Source: an uncultured Lachnospiraceae bacterium (GTDB lineage Bacteria; Bacillota; Clostridia; Lachnospirales; Lachnospiraceae). From it: a stretch of DNA of 64,000 nucleotides. Positions 50,606-60,870 of the stretch are shown in pieces (position 1 is the first letter of the stretch; the number at the start of each line of letters is the position of its first letter). A program made the position numbers and the translations under genes. The notes under the pieces were generated by a model. That model was not told where the DNA came from and made no database searches. It worked only from the letters and a program-made list of their open reading frames with translations. The stretch lies in the NCBI GenBank assembly GCA_947631665.1, contig CANRMF010000001.1, positions 44,707-108,706 on the forward strand, in the 5' to 3' direction.

Positions 50606-51535
50606 TTACTCTGTAAATAAAGCCTGTACAAAGTCATGGGAATTAAACTTCTGCAAATCGTCAATCTGCTCGCCTACGCCGATATATTTTACCGGAATAC
50701 CGAGTTCAGACTGAATGGCTATCGCAATGCCTCCTTTTGCGGAGCCGTCCATTTTCGTAAGAATGACGCCTGTAATGTCGGCGCACTCCTGAAACTGTTT
50801 CGCCTGTGCGAGCGCATTCTGACCGGTCGTCGCATCTAACACAATAAAGTTTTCCCTGTGGCACACGCCGTATTCCTTTTCAATAATCCGGTCAAGCTTC
50901 TTTAATTCTTCCATCAGGTTTTTCTTATTGTGCAGCCTGCCTGCCGTATCGCATAAAAGAATGTCCGCGTTTTTGTTTTTTGCAGATTGAATTGCGTCAA
51001 ACAATACCGCGCCCGGATCGGAGCCCTCCGCGCCCATCACGATATCCGCATTAGAGCGGAGCGCCCACTCTTTTAACTGATTTCCCGCCGCTGCGCGGAA
51101 TGTGTCCGCCGCCGCAAGCACTACTTTTTTTCCATTATTTTTAAACTGACCGGCCAGTTTTCCAATCGAGGTCGTTTTTCCGACGCCGTTGACGCCGATT
51201 ACTAAAATGACGGATTTTTCCGATTCAAAATCATATGCGTTCTCCCCAAGGTTCATCTGGGTTTCTATATTTTGAATCAGCAGTTCTTTACATTCCATCG
51301 GCTCTTTAATGTGCTGTTCTTTGACCTGCTCTTTTAGTTTTTCAAGAATATTTTCCGTCGTGTGTACCCCAATATCGCTCATAATGAGAATTTCTTCCAA
51401 TTCGTCATAGAAGTCGTCGTCAATTCTTGAAAATCCCGTAAAAATTGAATTCAGTCCGGAAACGATGCTGTTTCTCGTTTTGCTCAGACCTGAAACAAGT
51501 TTTTCAAAAAATTTTGCTGCCATGAATTCCTCCAT
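50606..51535 (-). CDS. ftsY: SRP receptor FtsY
   Basis: IGVNGVGKTTSIGKLA; LLCDTAGRLHNKKNLMEEL; TKMDGSAKGGIAIAI. Confidence 0.97.
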   Translation of the reverse strand: MEEFMAAKFFEKLVSGLSKTRNSIVSGLNSIFTGFSRIDDDFYDELEEILIMSDIGVHTTENILEKLKEQVKEQHIKEPMECKELLIQNIETQMNLGENAYDFESEKSVILVIGVNGVGKTTSIGKLAGQFKNNGKKVVLAAADTFRAAAGNQLKEWALRSNADIVMGAEGSDPGAVLFDAIQSAKNKNADILLCDTAGRLHNKKNLMEELKKLDRIIEKEYGVCHRENFIVLDATTGQNALAQAKQFQECADITGVILTKMDGSAKGGIAIAIQSELGIPVKYIGVGEQIDDLQKFNSHDFVQALFTE

Positions 51536-51539
51536 TTTA

Positions 51540-54500
51540 CTATTTATCTAAATCTTTTTCCAGCAAATCAACGGAAACCAACGCGGAAATTCCTTTTTCC
51601 TGCATCGTAATTCCGTAAAGCCTGTCCGCGCAGTTCATGGTTCCACGCCTGTGGGTAATTACAATAAACTGCGTATTTTTGGTAAGCTTATGCAGATATT
51701 CCGCAAACCGGACGACATTGGAGCCGTCCAGCGCCGCCTCAATCTCATCTAACAGACAGAACGGCGAAGGCTTCAGATTTTGAATGGCAAACAGCAGGCT
51801 GATTGCCGTCAGCGCCTTCTCTCCGCCGGATAACTGCATCATATTTTGAAGCTTCTTTCCCGGCGGTTGTGAAATAATATGAATTCCGGCGTCTAAAATG
51901 TCCTCCGCATCGGTCAGCTCAATCGTACCTTTTCCACCGCCAAACAATTCTTTAAACACATGATCAAACTCGACCTTAATTTCCTCCAGTTTTTCCCTGA
52001 ACTGTTTTCTCATTCCGACTTCCAATTCGTCAATGATTTTCAAAAGATTTTCTTTGGCTTCCATAAGATCGTCATGCTGCGTCTTCATAAACTGATAACG
52101 CTCGTTGACTTCTTTAAACTCCTCAATCGCATTGATGTTGACATCTCCGAGAGATTTCATCTCCCTGCGTATCTGCGCAATGCTGTCGCGGATTTTTCCT
52201 TTATCGGAATACGCCTCGTCCTTCATCTCCAGCGCGCTCCGGTAGGTGATTTCATACTCGTTCCACATATAACTTTCTTTACTTTCGGCCTTTTCTTCAA
52301 GCGTCTCCTTCTGGCTTGTCAGACGGTAAAGCTCTTTATCCAAATCCGTTATACGCGCGGAAAGGGATTCCCTTTTTTCAAAAAATTCTTTATGCTCGCG
52401 GTTCTGGGTTTCTTTTTCATTTTCCGCTTTCTGTATTTCAGCCTTTAAAGAAGCAATCAGTTCCCGGCTGTTTTCCACTTCTTTGGTGTAATTTTCGATG
52501 GCCTCCAGCCTTGCGGAAATCTCCTGATGATTTTCCTGAGAGTTGTTTTCCATCTGCTTTAATTCATTGCTCAAATCCTGCAGCAGGCGCTCGCAGTTCT
52601 GCGCTTTTTCCATGATAAAACTGTGCTTCTGCTTGATGTTGGCAATTTCAATATTGATTTCTTCAAGGAGTGCCCTCTTTTCCGACTGATGTTCTTTGAG
52701 TGCTTCCAACGCTTTTGTTTTATCGCGGACGGTCTGCTCTAATATCACGCCCTGATCCTCTCTGCCGGACAGCTCGCCGTTTAATTCCGAACTGTTTTTT
52801 TCGATATTTTTGATTTCTTCGGAAATAGAGTCGTTTTCCTCTGTATAACTCTGATATTCACTGACCAGATTATCCTTTTCCTGATTTGCCTGTCTGAGAT
52901 TCATTTCAAGCGTGTTTTTCATTAACTGCTGTTGCTGCAGCGCTTCGGTAATTTTCGCAATTTCTTCAGAAATCACGCTGCTTCTGCCGCGATTGTCCAA
53001 AATCTCCTGATCCAGACGTTCTTTTTCCTTTTTCAACTCTGCCAGATGGTTGTTCAGTTCTTCGATTTCACGTCTTCTTCCCAACAGATTGCTTGTATTT
53101 CTAAAAGCGCCGCCGGATATTGAACCGCCCACATTGAGGTATTCTCCTTCCAGCGTGACAATGCGGAGTGTATACCGGTATTTTCTTTCGATTGAGATTG
53201 CGTGGTCGATCGTATCGACGACCATAACCCGTCCGAGAAGATACTTTGCCACCCCTTCATATTTTTTGCTGATGTGCACCAAATCGCTGGCAAGACCGAT
53301 TACCCCGCGTTCCTCCAGCGCGTCCGGCGCATTAAAGTTTGTCTTATTGCTCATACTGCTGAGCGGTAAAAATGTTGCGCGTCCGAACTTATTTTTCTTT
53401 AAATATTCAATCGTTTCCTTTGCGGTCGTTTCCGTATCCGTAACGATATTTTGAATGTTTCCTCCGAGCGCCGTTTCAATGGCGACCTCATATTTCTCGT
53501 CTACTTTGATAATGTCGGCAACTACGCCGATAATTCCCTTCTTAGAGGCTTTGAGTTCCATGACTTTTTTGATGCTGCTGCCATATCCTTCATAGCGCTC
53601 CGTAATATTTTTTAATGTATCAAGATTGGACTTTGACTGATGGTATGCCGCCTGATTTTTGTTTAACTGCAGTTGGAGATTTTTATTGTTTTCGCGCAGT
53701 TGCGATAACTCCTCCTGATAACCGGACAGCGTAGCCTGCACTTCTCCGATTTCCTGCTCCATGCTTTCAAGCTGTTTTGAAAAATCTTCAATAATCTGCT
53801 CCTGATTTTCCTTTTGGCTCTGAAATGCAATCAGTTTTTGGTTTAACTGCGATTTGCGGATATGCACCTGCTCCAACAGCGTGTCAAACTTTTGTATCTG
53901 CGTCTGAATTTGCGCTTTTACATTCAACAGTTCTATGATTTCCGCCTTGTGCGCCTCAATTTCTTCCTCCAGACGAAGACCGTCCTCCTCATATTGCGTC
54001 AGTTCTTCCTGCGCCTGCGTCTGATCAGAAAGAAGTTTTTTCAGGGAGGCTTCATTTTCCTCTTTTTCCTGAAGGGACTGGTCTAATTCCTGATTATGAC
54101 CGGAAATTTCTTCTGTCAGGGAAGAAATTCTCTGATTCATAAAGGACTCGTTGCTTTGGGCAGAGTTAATCTGCTCTTTGATTACGCGGATTTGTCCCTC
54201 ATATTTTTCAATGTTTAAGACGGTTTCATTGAGTTTTTCTTTCTTTTCCTCGACAGTGGCGTGGATTTCCTCAATCATTGCCTCCAGTTTATTGTAGTCG
54301 CTCTTTATCTGTTTAAATTCATCATTGGCAATCTGCATATCGGAGGAGGCAACTGATATTTTTTCATCAATTCCCGCAAGACGCTTTTTGATTTCATCGA
54401 CTTCAATCAGATACATATTGACGTCGTTCATTTTCAAATCGTCCTTTAACACCAGATACCGTTTTGCTTTTTCACTCTGTTTTTCCAACGGGACAACCTG

Positions 54501-55100
54501 CCGTTCCAGTTCCCCTAAAATATCCGTCACGCGCAGCAGGTTTTGGTTCTGGTCGTCCAGTTTCTTTATCGCCTCATTTTTGCGGCGTTTAAATTTCACA
54601 ATGCCAGCCGCCTCGTCAAAGAGTTCACGCCTTTCCTCCGGCTTTCCACTTAAAATTTTGTCAATCTGTCCCTGCCCGATAATGGAATATCCCTCTTTGC
54701 CGATTCCGGTATCGTAAAACATTTCGTTGATATCGCGGAGCCGCACCTGCGTACCGTTAATCATGTATTCGCTTTCTCCGGAGCGGAACAGTCTTCGGGA
54801 AACCGTAACTTCACTGTAATCCACATTCAACTGATGGTCTGAATTGTCAAATGTTATGGCAACATAGGCATAACCCATCGGTTTTCTGCTTTCTGTTCCG
54901 GCAAAAATCACATCTTCCATTTTGGAGCTTCTTAACTGTCTGATTTTCTGTTCGCCCAAAACCCAACGCACCGCGTCCGCAACGTTACTTTTTCCGGATC
55001 CGTTCGGCCCGACAATTCCCGTAATTCCATTATGAAATTCAAATTTGATTTTATTTGCAAAGGATTTGAATCCATGAATTTCGATACTTTTTAAATACAT
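51540..55100 (-). CDS. smc: Chromosome segregation protein SMC
   Basis: MYLKSIEIHGFKSFANKIKFEFHNGITGIVGPNGSGKSNVADAVRWVLGEQ; hinge; LSGGEKALTAISLLFAI signature. Confidence 0.98.
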   Translation of the reverse strand: MYLKSIEIHGFKSFANKIKFEFHNGITGIVGPNGSGKSNVADAVRWVLGEQKIRQLRSSKMEDVIFAGTESRKPMGYAYVAITFDNSDHQLNVDYSEVTVSRRLFRSGESEYMINGTQVRLRDINEMFYDTGIGKEGYSIIGQGQIDKILSGKPEERRELFDEAAGIVKFKRRKNEAIKKLDDQNQNLLRVTDILGELERQVVPLEKQSEKAKRYLVLKDDLKMNDVNMYLIEVDEIKKRLAGIDEKISVASSDMQIANDEFKQIKSDYNKLEAMIEEIHATVEEKKEKLNETVLNIEKYEGQIRVIKEQINSAQSNESFMNQRISSLTEEISGHNQELDQSLQEKEENEASLKKLLSDQTQAQEELTQYEEDGLRLEEEIEAHKAEIIELLNVKAQIQTQIQKFDTLLEQVHIRKSQLNQKLIAFQSQKENQEQIIEDFSKQLESMEQEIGEVQATLSGYQEELSQLRENNKNLQLQLNKNQAAYHQSKSNLDTLKNITERYEGYGSSIKKVMELKASKKGIIGVVADIIKVDEKYEVAIETALGGNIQNIVTDTETTAKETIEYLKKNKFGRATFLPLSSMSNKTNFNAPDALEERGVIGLASDLVHISKKYEGVAKYLLGRVMVVDTIDHAISIERKYRYTLRIVTLEGEYLNVGGSISGGAFRNTSNLLGRRREIEELNNHLAELKKEKERLDQEILDNRGRSSVISEEIAKITEALQQQQLMKNTLEMNLRQANQEKDNLVSEYQSYTEENDSISEEIKNIEKNSSELNGELSGREDQGVILEQTVRDKTKALEALKEHQSEKRALLEEINIEIANIKQKHSFIMEKAQNCERLLQDLSNELKQMENNSQENHQEISARLEAIENYTKEVENSRELIASLKAEIQKAENEKETQNREHKEFFEKRESLSARITDLDKELYRLTSQKETLEEKAESKESYMWNEYEITYRSALEMKDEAYSDKGKIRDSIAQIRREMKSLGDVNINAIEEFKEVNERYQFMKTQHDDLMEAKENLLKIIDELEVGMRKQFREKLEEIKVEFDHVFKELFGGGKGTIELTDAEDILDAGIHIISQPPGKKLQNMMQLSGGEKALTAISLLFAIQNLKPSPFCLLDEIEAALDGSNVVRFAEYLHKLTKNTQFIVITHRRGTMNCADRLYGITMQEKGISALVSVDLLEKDLDK

Positions 55101-55101
55101 A

Positions 55102-55791
55102 TTATTTCCTCTTATCTAATGTTTTTAAAGCGCAAAATGCTGCCTTTTGTTCTGCTTCTTTTTTATTCCTGCCGCTGCCCGTACCCACGACCTGTCCGTC
55201 AAGAAGTACCGCGGCCTCAAAAGTTTTCGCATGTTCCGGCCCTGATTCCCCGATAATTTTGTAACTGAGATTTCTGTTTTTTACGGAATTGACGCGCTCC
55301 TGCAAAATTGTCTTGCTATCATGAAACATTTTCTTTGTCTCAATATCGTTTAAAACAAACCGGTAGACAAAATCTTTTGCCGCGTTAATGCCACCGTCCA
55401 GAAAAATAGCGCCAATCAGGGATTCCAACGCGTCGGAAACAATAGAGTCCCGATACCGTCCGCCGGAATTTTCTTCTCCGTTTCCCACATAAATAAAATC
55501 GGACAGACTGATTTCTTTTGCATCAAGCGCAAGCGTCGGCTCGCACACCAGTCCGGCGCGGAGTTTTGACATATCGCCTTCCGACATATCCTCCATCGTC
55601 AGGTATAAAAATTCACTGGAAATCAGTTCCAAAACAGCATCTCCCAAAAATTCCAACCGCTCGTTATCCTTCATGCCGCTATGCTTATGCTCATTCGCAT
55701 AGGACGTGTGCGTCAATGCATTAATCAGCAACTCTTTTGACTTAAATTCGTAATGTATTTTCTGTTCCAACAACTGATAATCCAAATTCAT
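55102..55791 (-). CDS. rnc: Ribonuclease III
   Basis: NERLEFLGDAVLELISSEFLY; C-terminal dsRBD. Confidence 0.97.
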   Translation of the reverse strand: MNLDYQLLEQKIHYEFKSKELLINALTHTSYANEHKHSGMKDNERLEFLGDAVLELISSEFLYLTMEDMSEGDMSKLRAGLVCEPTLALDAKEISLSDFIYVGNGEENSGGRYRDSIVSDALESLIGAIFLDGGINAAKDFVYRFVLNDIETKKMFHDSKTILQERVNSVKNRNLSYKIIGESGPEHAKTFEAAVLLDGQVVGTGSGRNKKEAEQKAAFCALKTLDKRK

Positions 55792-55835
55792 TTTTTCACC
55801 TTTTCAGTTTTATTTCATGATGCAATTTATTTTAG

Positions 55836-55860
55836 AAAAAGCCCTATAAAATAGGGCTTT
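55836..55860 (-). terminator. Intrinsic terminator downstream of acpP
   Basis: Perfect 10-bp stem AAAGCCCTAT-AAA-ATAGGGCTTT with T-run on the minus strand. Confidence 0.88.
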
Positions 55861-55877
55861 CCACACATATCAGACTT

Positions 55878-56108
55878 TTACTGAAGCACTTTTTTAATTG
55901 CTTCAAACGCATCGCCGACAGTAACAATATCCGCAGTCGCCTCCGTAGGAACTTTAATGCCGAATTCATCTTCAATTCCCATAACAATCTCCAAAATATC
56001 CAATGAATCTGCCCCTAAATCATCTACAAATTTACTGTCCACCGTAATCGTGCTTTCATCAATATCCAAAACATCTGCAATCGCGCTTGTCAATCTTCCT
56101 AATTCCAT
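55878..56108 (-). CDS. acpP: Acyl carrier protein
   Basis: FVDDLGADSLDILEIVMGIEDEFGIKVP (DSL phosphopantetheine site). Confidence 0.97.
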   Translation of the reverse strand: MELGRLTSAIADVLDIDESTITVDSKFVDDLGADSLDILEIVMGIEDEFGIKVPTEATADIVTVGDAFEAIKKVLQ

Positions 56109-56121
56109 GATGATTCCTCCA

Positions 56122-57126
56122 TTATTTTAAATTTAGTTTTTCCATAAATTTTGTATTTAAGTCCATCTCTTTAAAAGAAGCGCACTGTAAAATGGAATTT
56201 TTAATTTCCACCGCTTTAGAATTTCCATGCGTCTTTACCAGCAGGCCCTTCAGTCCCAACAACGGCGCTCCGCCATACTCCTCAATCTGAAATCCTTTGA
56301 GGGTTTCTTTCAGGCTTTTCTTTATCAGCAGTCCGCCGATTTTTGATTTCAGGCTGCTCTTTAATCCGCCTTTCACCTTTGTCATCAGCGCATCGGCAAC
56401 GCCCTCGTAAGTTTTCAGGATTACATTACCGACAAATGCGTCGCAGACAACAACGTCTGCAGCACCCGCAGGAATATCTCTGGCCTCGATATTGCCGATA
56501 AAATTGATATCCTCTGCCTCTTGCAATAAAGGAAAAGTTTCTTTCGTAAGAGCGTTTCCTTTTTCCTCCTCCGAGCCGATATTAACTAATCCGACTCTCG
56601 GATTTTTAATACCCATGATATTTTCCATATAAACCGAACCCATTTTAGCAAACTGCAATAAATGCGCCGGTCTCGCATCAACGTTAGCCCCGCAGTCAAT
56701 CAACAGCGCAACGCCGTTTATCGTAGGAATCAGCGGCGCAAGCGGCGGGCGTCCGACGCCTTTTAACCGTCCGATAATCACATGTCCACCAACCAGATTT
56801 GCTCCGGTGCTTCCTGCGGAAACCATTGCGTCGGCTTCTCCATGTTTTACCATATACTGGCATTTCACCAAAGAAGAATCTGTTTTTTCACGAATCGCCA
56901 CAGCCGGAGGCTCCGCCATGTCAATTACTTCCGTAGCGTTTACAATTTCGAGCGCGTCTGCCGGATATTCATATTTTGAGAGTTCTTCCAAAATCAAGTC
57001 CTCTTTTCCGACTAATTTCACCAGAATATTTTTATTTTCCTGTGCGGCCGCTACCGCCCCTTTGACAATTTCCTGCGGCGCGTAATCTCCGCCCATGCAG
57101 TCTAATGCAACAACCGTTTGTGGCAT
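56122..57126 (-). CDS. plsX: Phosphate acyltransferase PlsX
   Basis: VALDCMGGDYAPQEIVKGAV; VSAGSTGA; FVGNVILKTYEG. Confidence 0.97.
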   Translation of the reverse strand: MPQTVVALDCMGGDYAPQEIVKGAVAAAQENKNILVKLVGKEDLILEELSKYEYPADALEIVNATEVIDMAEPPAVAIREKTDSSLVKCQYMVKHGEADAMVSAGSTGANLVGGHVIIGRLKGVGRPPLAPLIPTINGVALLIDCGANVDARPAHLLQFAKMGSVYMENIMGIKNPRVGLVNIGSEEEKGNALTKETFPLLQEAEDINFIGNIEARDIPAGAADVVVCDAFVGNVILKTYEGVADALMTKVKGGLKSSLKSKIGGLLIKKSLKETLKGFQIEEYGGAPLLGLKGLLVKTHGNSKAVEIKNSILQCASFKEMDLNTKFMEKLNLK

Positions 57127-57198
57127 AAAACACTCCTCCTTTGCATACGAATTGTATTATACTAAAACCGACGCGTAAAATCAAGTAAACGGCAACTG

Positions 57199-57230
57199 AA
57201 AAAGACCCTGTCAACAGACAGGATCTTTTT
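57199..57230. terminator. Intrinsic terminator downstream of rpmF (symmetric)
   Basis: AAAAAGACCCTGTC-AACA-GACAGGATCTTTTT. Confidence 0.85.
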
Positions 57231-57245
57231 CTCACCATTTTCAAA

Positions 57246-57425
57246 TTAGTCAACCGGAATAATTTCTTTCTTGTTGTAGCTTCCACATGCTTTGCACACT
57301 CTATGCGGCATCATGAGTGCGCCGCACTTACTGCACTTTACAAGATTTGGAGCTGACATCTTCCAGTTTGCTCTCCTCTGGTCTCTCCTTCCTTTGGAAG
57401 ATTTATTTTTTGGACAGATAGACAT
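57246..57425 (-). CDS. rpmF: 50S ribosomal protein L32
   Basis: MSICPKNKSSKGRRDQRRANWKMSAPNLVKCSKCGALMMPHRVCKACGSYNKKEIIPVD; two CxxC. Missed by the ORF track. Confidence 0.96.
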   Translation of the reverse strand: MSICPKNKSSKGRRDQRRANWKMSAPNLVKCSKCGALMMPHRVCKACGSYNKKEIIPVD

Positions 57426-57428
57426 GGA

Positions 57429-57950
57429 TTACACCTCCTTAAACTGATTAAAAACATCTAAAATTTTTGACATTCGCGGATCGAGTTCTGTTTTGCCACA
57501 CCTGCATATACCATCATTTAAGTTAGAACCGCATTGATTGCATATTCCCTTGCAGTCCGCGCTGCATAGAACTTTCATCGGTAAACTGATCAGAATCTCG
57601 TTATGAATAAGCGCGTCCGTATCTAAGCAATAATCCTGCAGAAAACATTCCTCGTCAAACTCTTTGATTTTTTCTTCTGCCGACTTATTCATATCCAGTT
57701 CTTTATCGAAACTGATATCAATCCGATTTAACACAGGTCTCAGACAGCGGTCGCATGGAATACTCAACTGTACGAACCCATTGAGCGTACACCCGATTTT
57801 CTTATCGCCGCGGCAATTTAACTGAAGCGTCAAATCATAATCAACCATATCATATTCCAAATCCTTTATTTTAAAGGATTTTTCCGGCTGAGGTTTATAT
57901 TTCTTTTCGTCAATATCCCCTTGCAAAAACTGATATAAATCGATTAACAT
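57429..57950 (-). CDS. DUF177 (YceD-like) protein
   Basis: Directly upstream of rpmF; CDRCLRPV and CKGICNQCGSNLNDGICRC. Confidence 0.93.
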   Translation of the reverse strand: MLIDLYQFLQGDIDEKKYKPQPEKSFKIKDLEYDMVDYDLTLQLNCRGDKKIGCTLNGFVQLSIPCDRCLRPVLNRIDISFDKELDMNKSAEEKIKEFDEECFLQDYCLDTDALIHNEILISLPMKVLCSADCKGICNQCGSNLNDGICRCGKTELDPRMSKILDVFNQFKEV

Positions 57951-58052
57951 AATATCCTTTCCATAAAGACACCTAATAGATTATACATAAGTCCCATATT
58001 TTTGTCAAATATTTTATTCAATCTTTTATTCTGCCGGAAAACAGACATTTTC

Positions 58053-59249
58053 CTATGAATTAAGAACCTCGACTGTTTCTCTGGCAATGGCGAGTTCTTC
58101 GTTCGTCGGTACCACCAGCACCTTTACAGCAGAGTCCGGTGTGGAAATGATTTTTTCCTGTCCGCAGACATCATTTGCGCCGTCACCAATCTGGATTCCC
58201 AAAAAGGTCAGATGGTCGCAGACTGCCTTTCGGATATTCGGATTATTTTCTCCAACTCCGGCGGTAAAGACAATGGCGTCAACGCCGTTCATCACTGCTG
58301 CATATGCTCCGACGAAACGTACAACGCTGCGGATATACGCATCAAACGCTGATTTCGCCTTTTGATTTCCTTCCTGAATAGCCCTGTTAATATCGCGGAA
58401 GTCGCTGGACAATTCGGACAATCCTGCCATACCGGATTGCTTATTGAGTATCTGAATAACCTCCTGTGTGGAAATCTGCTCTTTCTCCGCAATCACTCCT
58501 AGGATACTCGGATCAATGTCGCCGCTGCGGGTGCCCATAATCACTCCGGAAAGCGGCGTCAGCCCCATGCTTGTGTCCACAGATCTGCCACATTCGACAG
58601 CGCTGATACTTGCGCCGTTTCCAAGATGACAGACAATCGTTTTGAGACTATTGTAATCCCGTCCCAGTATTTCAGCCGTTCTCTTAGACACAAAACTGTG
58701 CGACGTGCCATGAAATCCATAACGGCGGATTTGATATTTTTCATAATATTTGTATGGAATCGCATACAGATAAGCGCTCTCCGGCATTGTCTGGTGAAAT
58801 GCCGTATCAAAAACTACGACGTTTGGCGTTTCCGGCATGATTTTCATGCAGGCGTCGATTCCAATCAGATTTGCAGGATTGTGCAGCGGCGCCAGTTCGT
58901 TACACGCCTCTATTTTTTTCAACACCGCATCGGTAACCTGAACCGATTGTGAGAAGTATTCGCCGCCATGCACTACCCGATGTCCGACAGCGTCAACTTC
59001 TGACATATCGGAAATGACGCCGACGGATTTATCCGTCAGGAAATCTATGACAGCGCTTATCGCCTCGTGATGCGTAGGCATGGCTGTTGTCTTAACCATC
59101 TTTTCTCCGCCGGAAGGCGTATAGGAAATGCTGCTTTCCTCCATGCCGATACGCTCGCATAATCCTTTTGCAAGCACCTTCTCGCTCTCAGAATCAATCA
59201 GTTGGAATTTTAAAGACGAACTGCCGCAGTTAATAACTAATATTTCCAT
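58053..59249 (-). CDS. ackA: Acetate kinase
   Basis: MEILVINCGSSSLKFQLID; VVFDTAFHQTMP; MGTRSGDIDPSI. Confidence 0.97.
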   Translation of the reverse strand: MEILVINCGSSSLKFQLIDSESEKVLAKGLCERIGMEESSISYTPSGGEKMVKTTAMPTHHEAISAVIDFLTDKSVGVISDMSEVDAVGHRVVHGGEYFSQSVQVTDAVLKKIEACNELAPLHNPANLIGIDACMKIMPETPNVVVFDTAFHQTMPESAYLYAIPYKYYEKYQIRRYGFHGTSHSFVSKRTAEILGRDYNSLKTIVCHLGNGASISAVECGRSVDTSMGLTPLSGVIMGTRSGDIDPSILGVIAEKEQISTQEVIQILNKQSGMAGLSELSSDFRDINRAIQEGNQKAKSAFDAYIRSVVRFVGAYAAVMNGVDAIVFTAGVGENNPNIRKAVCDHLTFLGIQIGDGANDVCGQEKIISTPDSAVKVLVVPTNEELAIARETVEVLNS

Positions 59250-59300
59250 AATAATTTTACAGTGATTTTTTAATCCTTCACCGTACTCCTTTCTAATCCA

Positions 59301-60296
59301 TTATGCGATTTGCGCCTGAACCGCCGTAATTGCCACAACGCCGACAATATCTTTTGCGCTGCAGCCGCGCGACAAATCATTGATTGGCTTTGCAATTCCC
59401 TGACAAAGCGGGCCATAAGCTTCTGCCTGTCCAAGTCTCTGCAATAATTTATAACCGATATTTCCTGCGTCCAAATCAGGGAATACCAAGACATTTGCTT
59501 TTCCGGCCACCGGACTTCCCGGCGCCTTGAATTCAGCAATTTCAGGTACGAGCGCCGCATCTGTCTGCAATTCCCCGTCCACGAGATATTGCGGATATTC
59601 TTTTTTAGCCAGTCTGGTGGCTTCAACGACTTTGGATACATCTGCATGAGCCGCGCTTCCGTATGAAGAATGGGAAAGCATCGCAACTCTTGCCTTTTCT
59701 CCTACGAGATATTCAAAAGATTCCGCGCTGCTTGCCGCAATATCAGCAAGCTGCTCCGGCGTTGGATTCTGATTTAAACCGCAGTCACCCATAACAAAAA
59801 CTCCGTTCGAGCCCATTTCTTTATTCGGCACACAGATTAGGAAAAAGGCGGATACCAGTTTGCTGCCCGGTTTCGTCTTTACAATCTGCAGCGATGGCCT
59901 CAATGTATTGGCTGAGGAATGGCACGCTCCGGAAACCACGCCGTCCGCATCGCCGTTTTTGACCATCATGCAGGCAAAATACATATGATCGCTGATTAAC
60001 ATGGCGTACGCCTGCTTTTCAGTCATTCCCTTTGCTTTTCTTAATTGATAAAACTGCTCGGCATATTGTTTTAGTTTATCTGACTTACGGGGATTGATTA
60101 CGCACAAGCCCTCCAAATCATAGTCTGCGCCGTATTTGTCAAATTCTTCCTCGGTCGCAAGTATGATAATATCAGCAAAATCTTCCTTTAAAATCTGTTG
60201 CGCCGCTTCATAAGTACGCCTGTCCATACCCTCCGGCAATACAATTGTTTTTCTGCTGGCTCTGGCCTTTTCTTTCAGTTCATCAATAAAATTCAT
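59301..60296 (-). CDS. pta: Phosphate acetyltransferase
   Basis: MNFIDELKEKARASRKTIVLPEGMDRRTYEAA; DGVVSGACHSSANTLRPSLQI; start trimmed to MNFID. Confidence 0.96.
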   Translation of the reverse strand: MNFIDELKEKARASRKTIVLPEGMDRRTYEAAQQILKEDFADIIILATEEEFDKYGADYDLEGLCVINPRKSDKLKQYAEQFYQLRKAKGMTEKQAYAMLISDHMYFACMMVKNGDADGVVSGACHSSANTLRPSLQIVKTKPGSKLVSAFFLICVPNKEMGSNGVFVMGDCGLNQNPTPEQLADIAASSAESFEYLVGEKARVAMLSHSSYGSAAHADVSKVVEATRLAKKEYPQYLVDGELQTDAALVPEIAEFKAPGSPVAGKANVLVFPDLDAGNIGYKLLQRLGQAEAYGPLCQGIAKPINDLSRGCSAKDIVGVVAITAVQAQIA

Positions 60297-60329
60297 AATA
60301 CACCTCACCTTGATTTATTCACTATTCCT

Positions 60330-60358
60330 ATCATACTCCATGTTGATTTTCACAGCAA
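60330..60358 (-). promoter_or_regulatory. pta promoter
   Basis: Minus strand TTGCTG-N17-TATGAT. Confidence 0.7.
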
Positions 60359-60400
60359 GTAGATATTTTCATATATATTTGTAAAAAAAGTAAATTGCGT

Positions 60401-60844
60401 ACATAAAAATCCTATGCAAAACATGAGTGGGAAGTAAAATTACATGCTATTTTGTGTAAATGGGTGAATTCTGCATGTAAAAATCCTATGAAAAATGTGA
60501 GTGGGAAACAAAATTACATGCTTTTTTGTGTAAATGAGTGAATTTTGCATGTAAAAATCCCATGTAAAACATGAGCTGGAAACAAAATTACATGCTTTTT
60601 TCTGTAAATGAGTGAATTTTGCATGTAAAAATCCCATGAAAAATATGAGTGGGAAACAAAATTACATGCTTTTTTCTGTAAATGGGTGAATTCTACATAT
60701 AAAAATCCTATAAAAAGTATGAGTGGAAAATAAAATTACATGCTTTTGTGTGTAAATGAGTGAATTTTGCATGTAAAAATCCCATGAAAAGTCTGAGCGG
60801 GAAATAAAATTACATGTATTTTTGCTTAAAAATGTAAAAAATAC
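60401..60844. repeat. Tandem repeat, six units with exact 74-bp period; seventh, degenerate unit begins at 60845
   Basis: Units start at 60401, 60475, 60549, 60623, 60697, 60771, 60845; substitutions only, no indels. Confidence 0.97.
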
Positions 60845-60870
60845 ATGTAAAAGCCCTCCGCAGAGTATGC

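Noticed and set aside
60440-60637. 65-aa minus-strand ORF within the repeat array
   Set aside because: It arises from low stop density in the repeat; the frame shifts each 74-bp unit, so there is no repeat protein, and it has no RBS or family.
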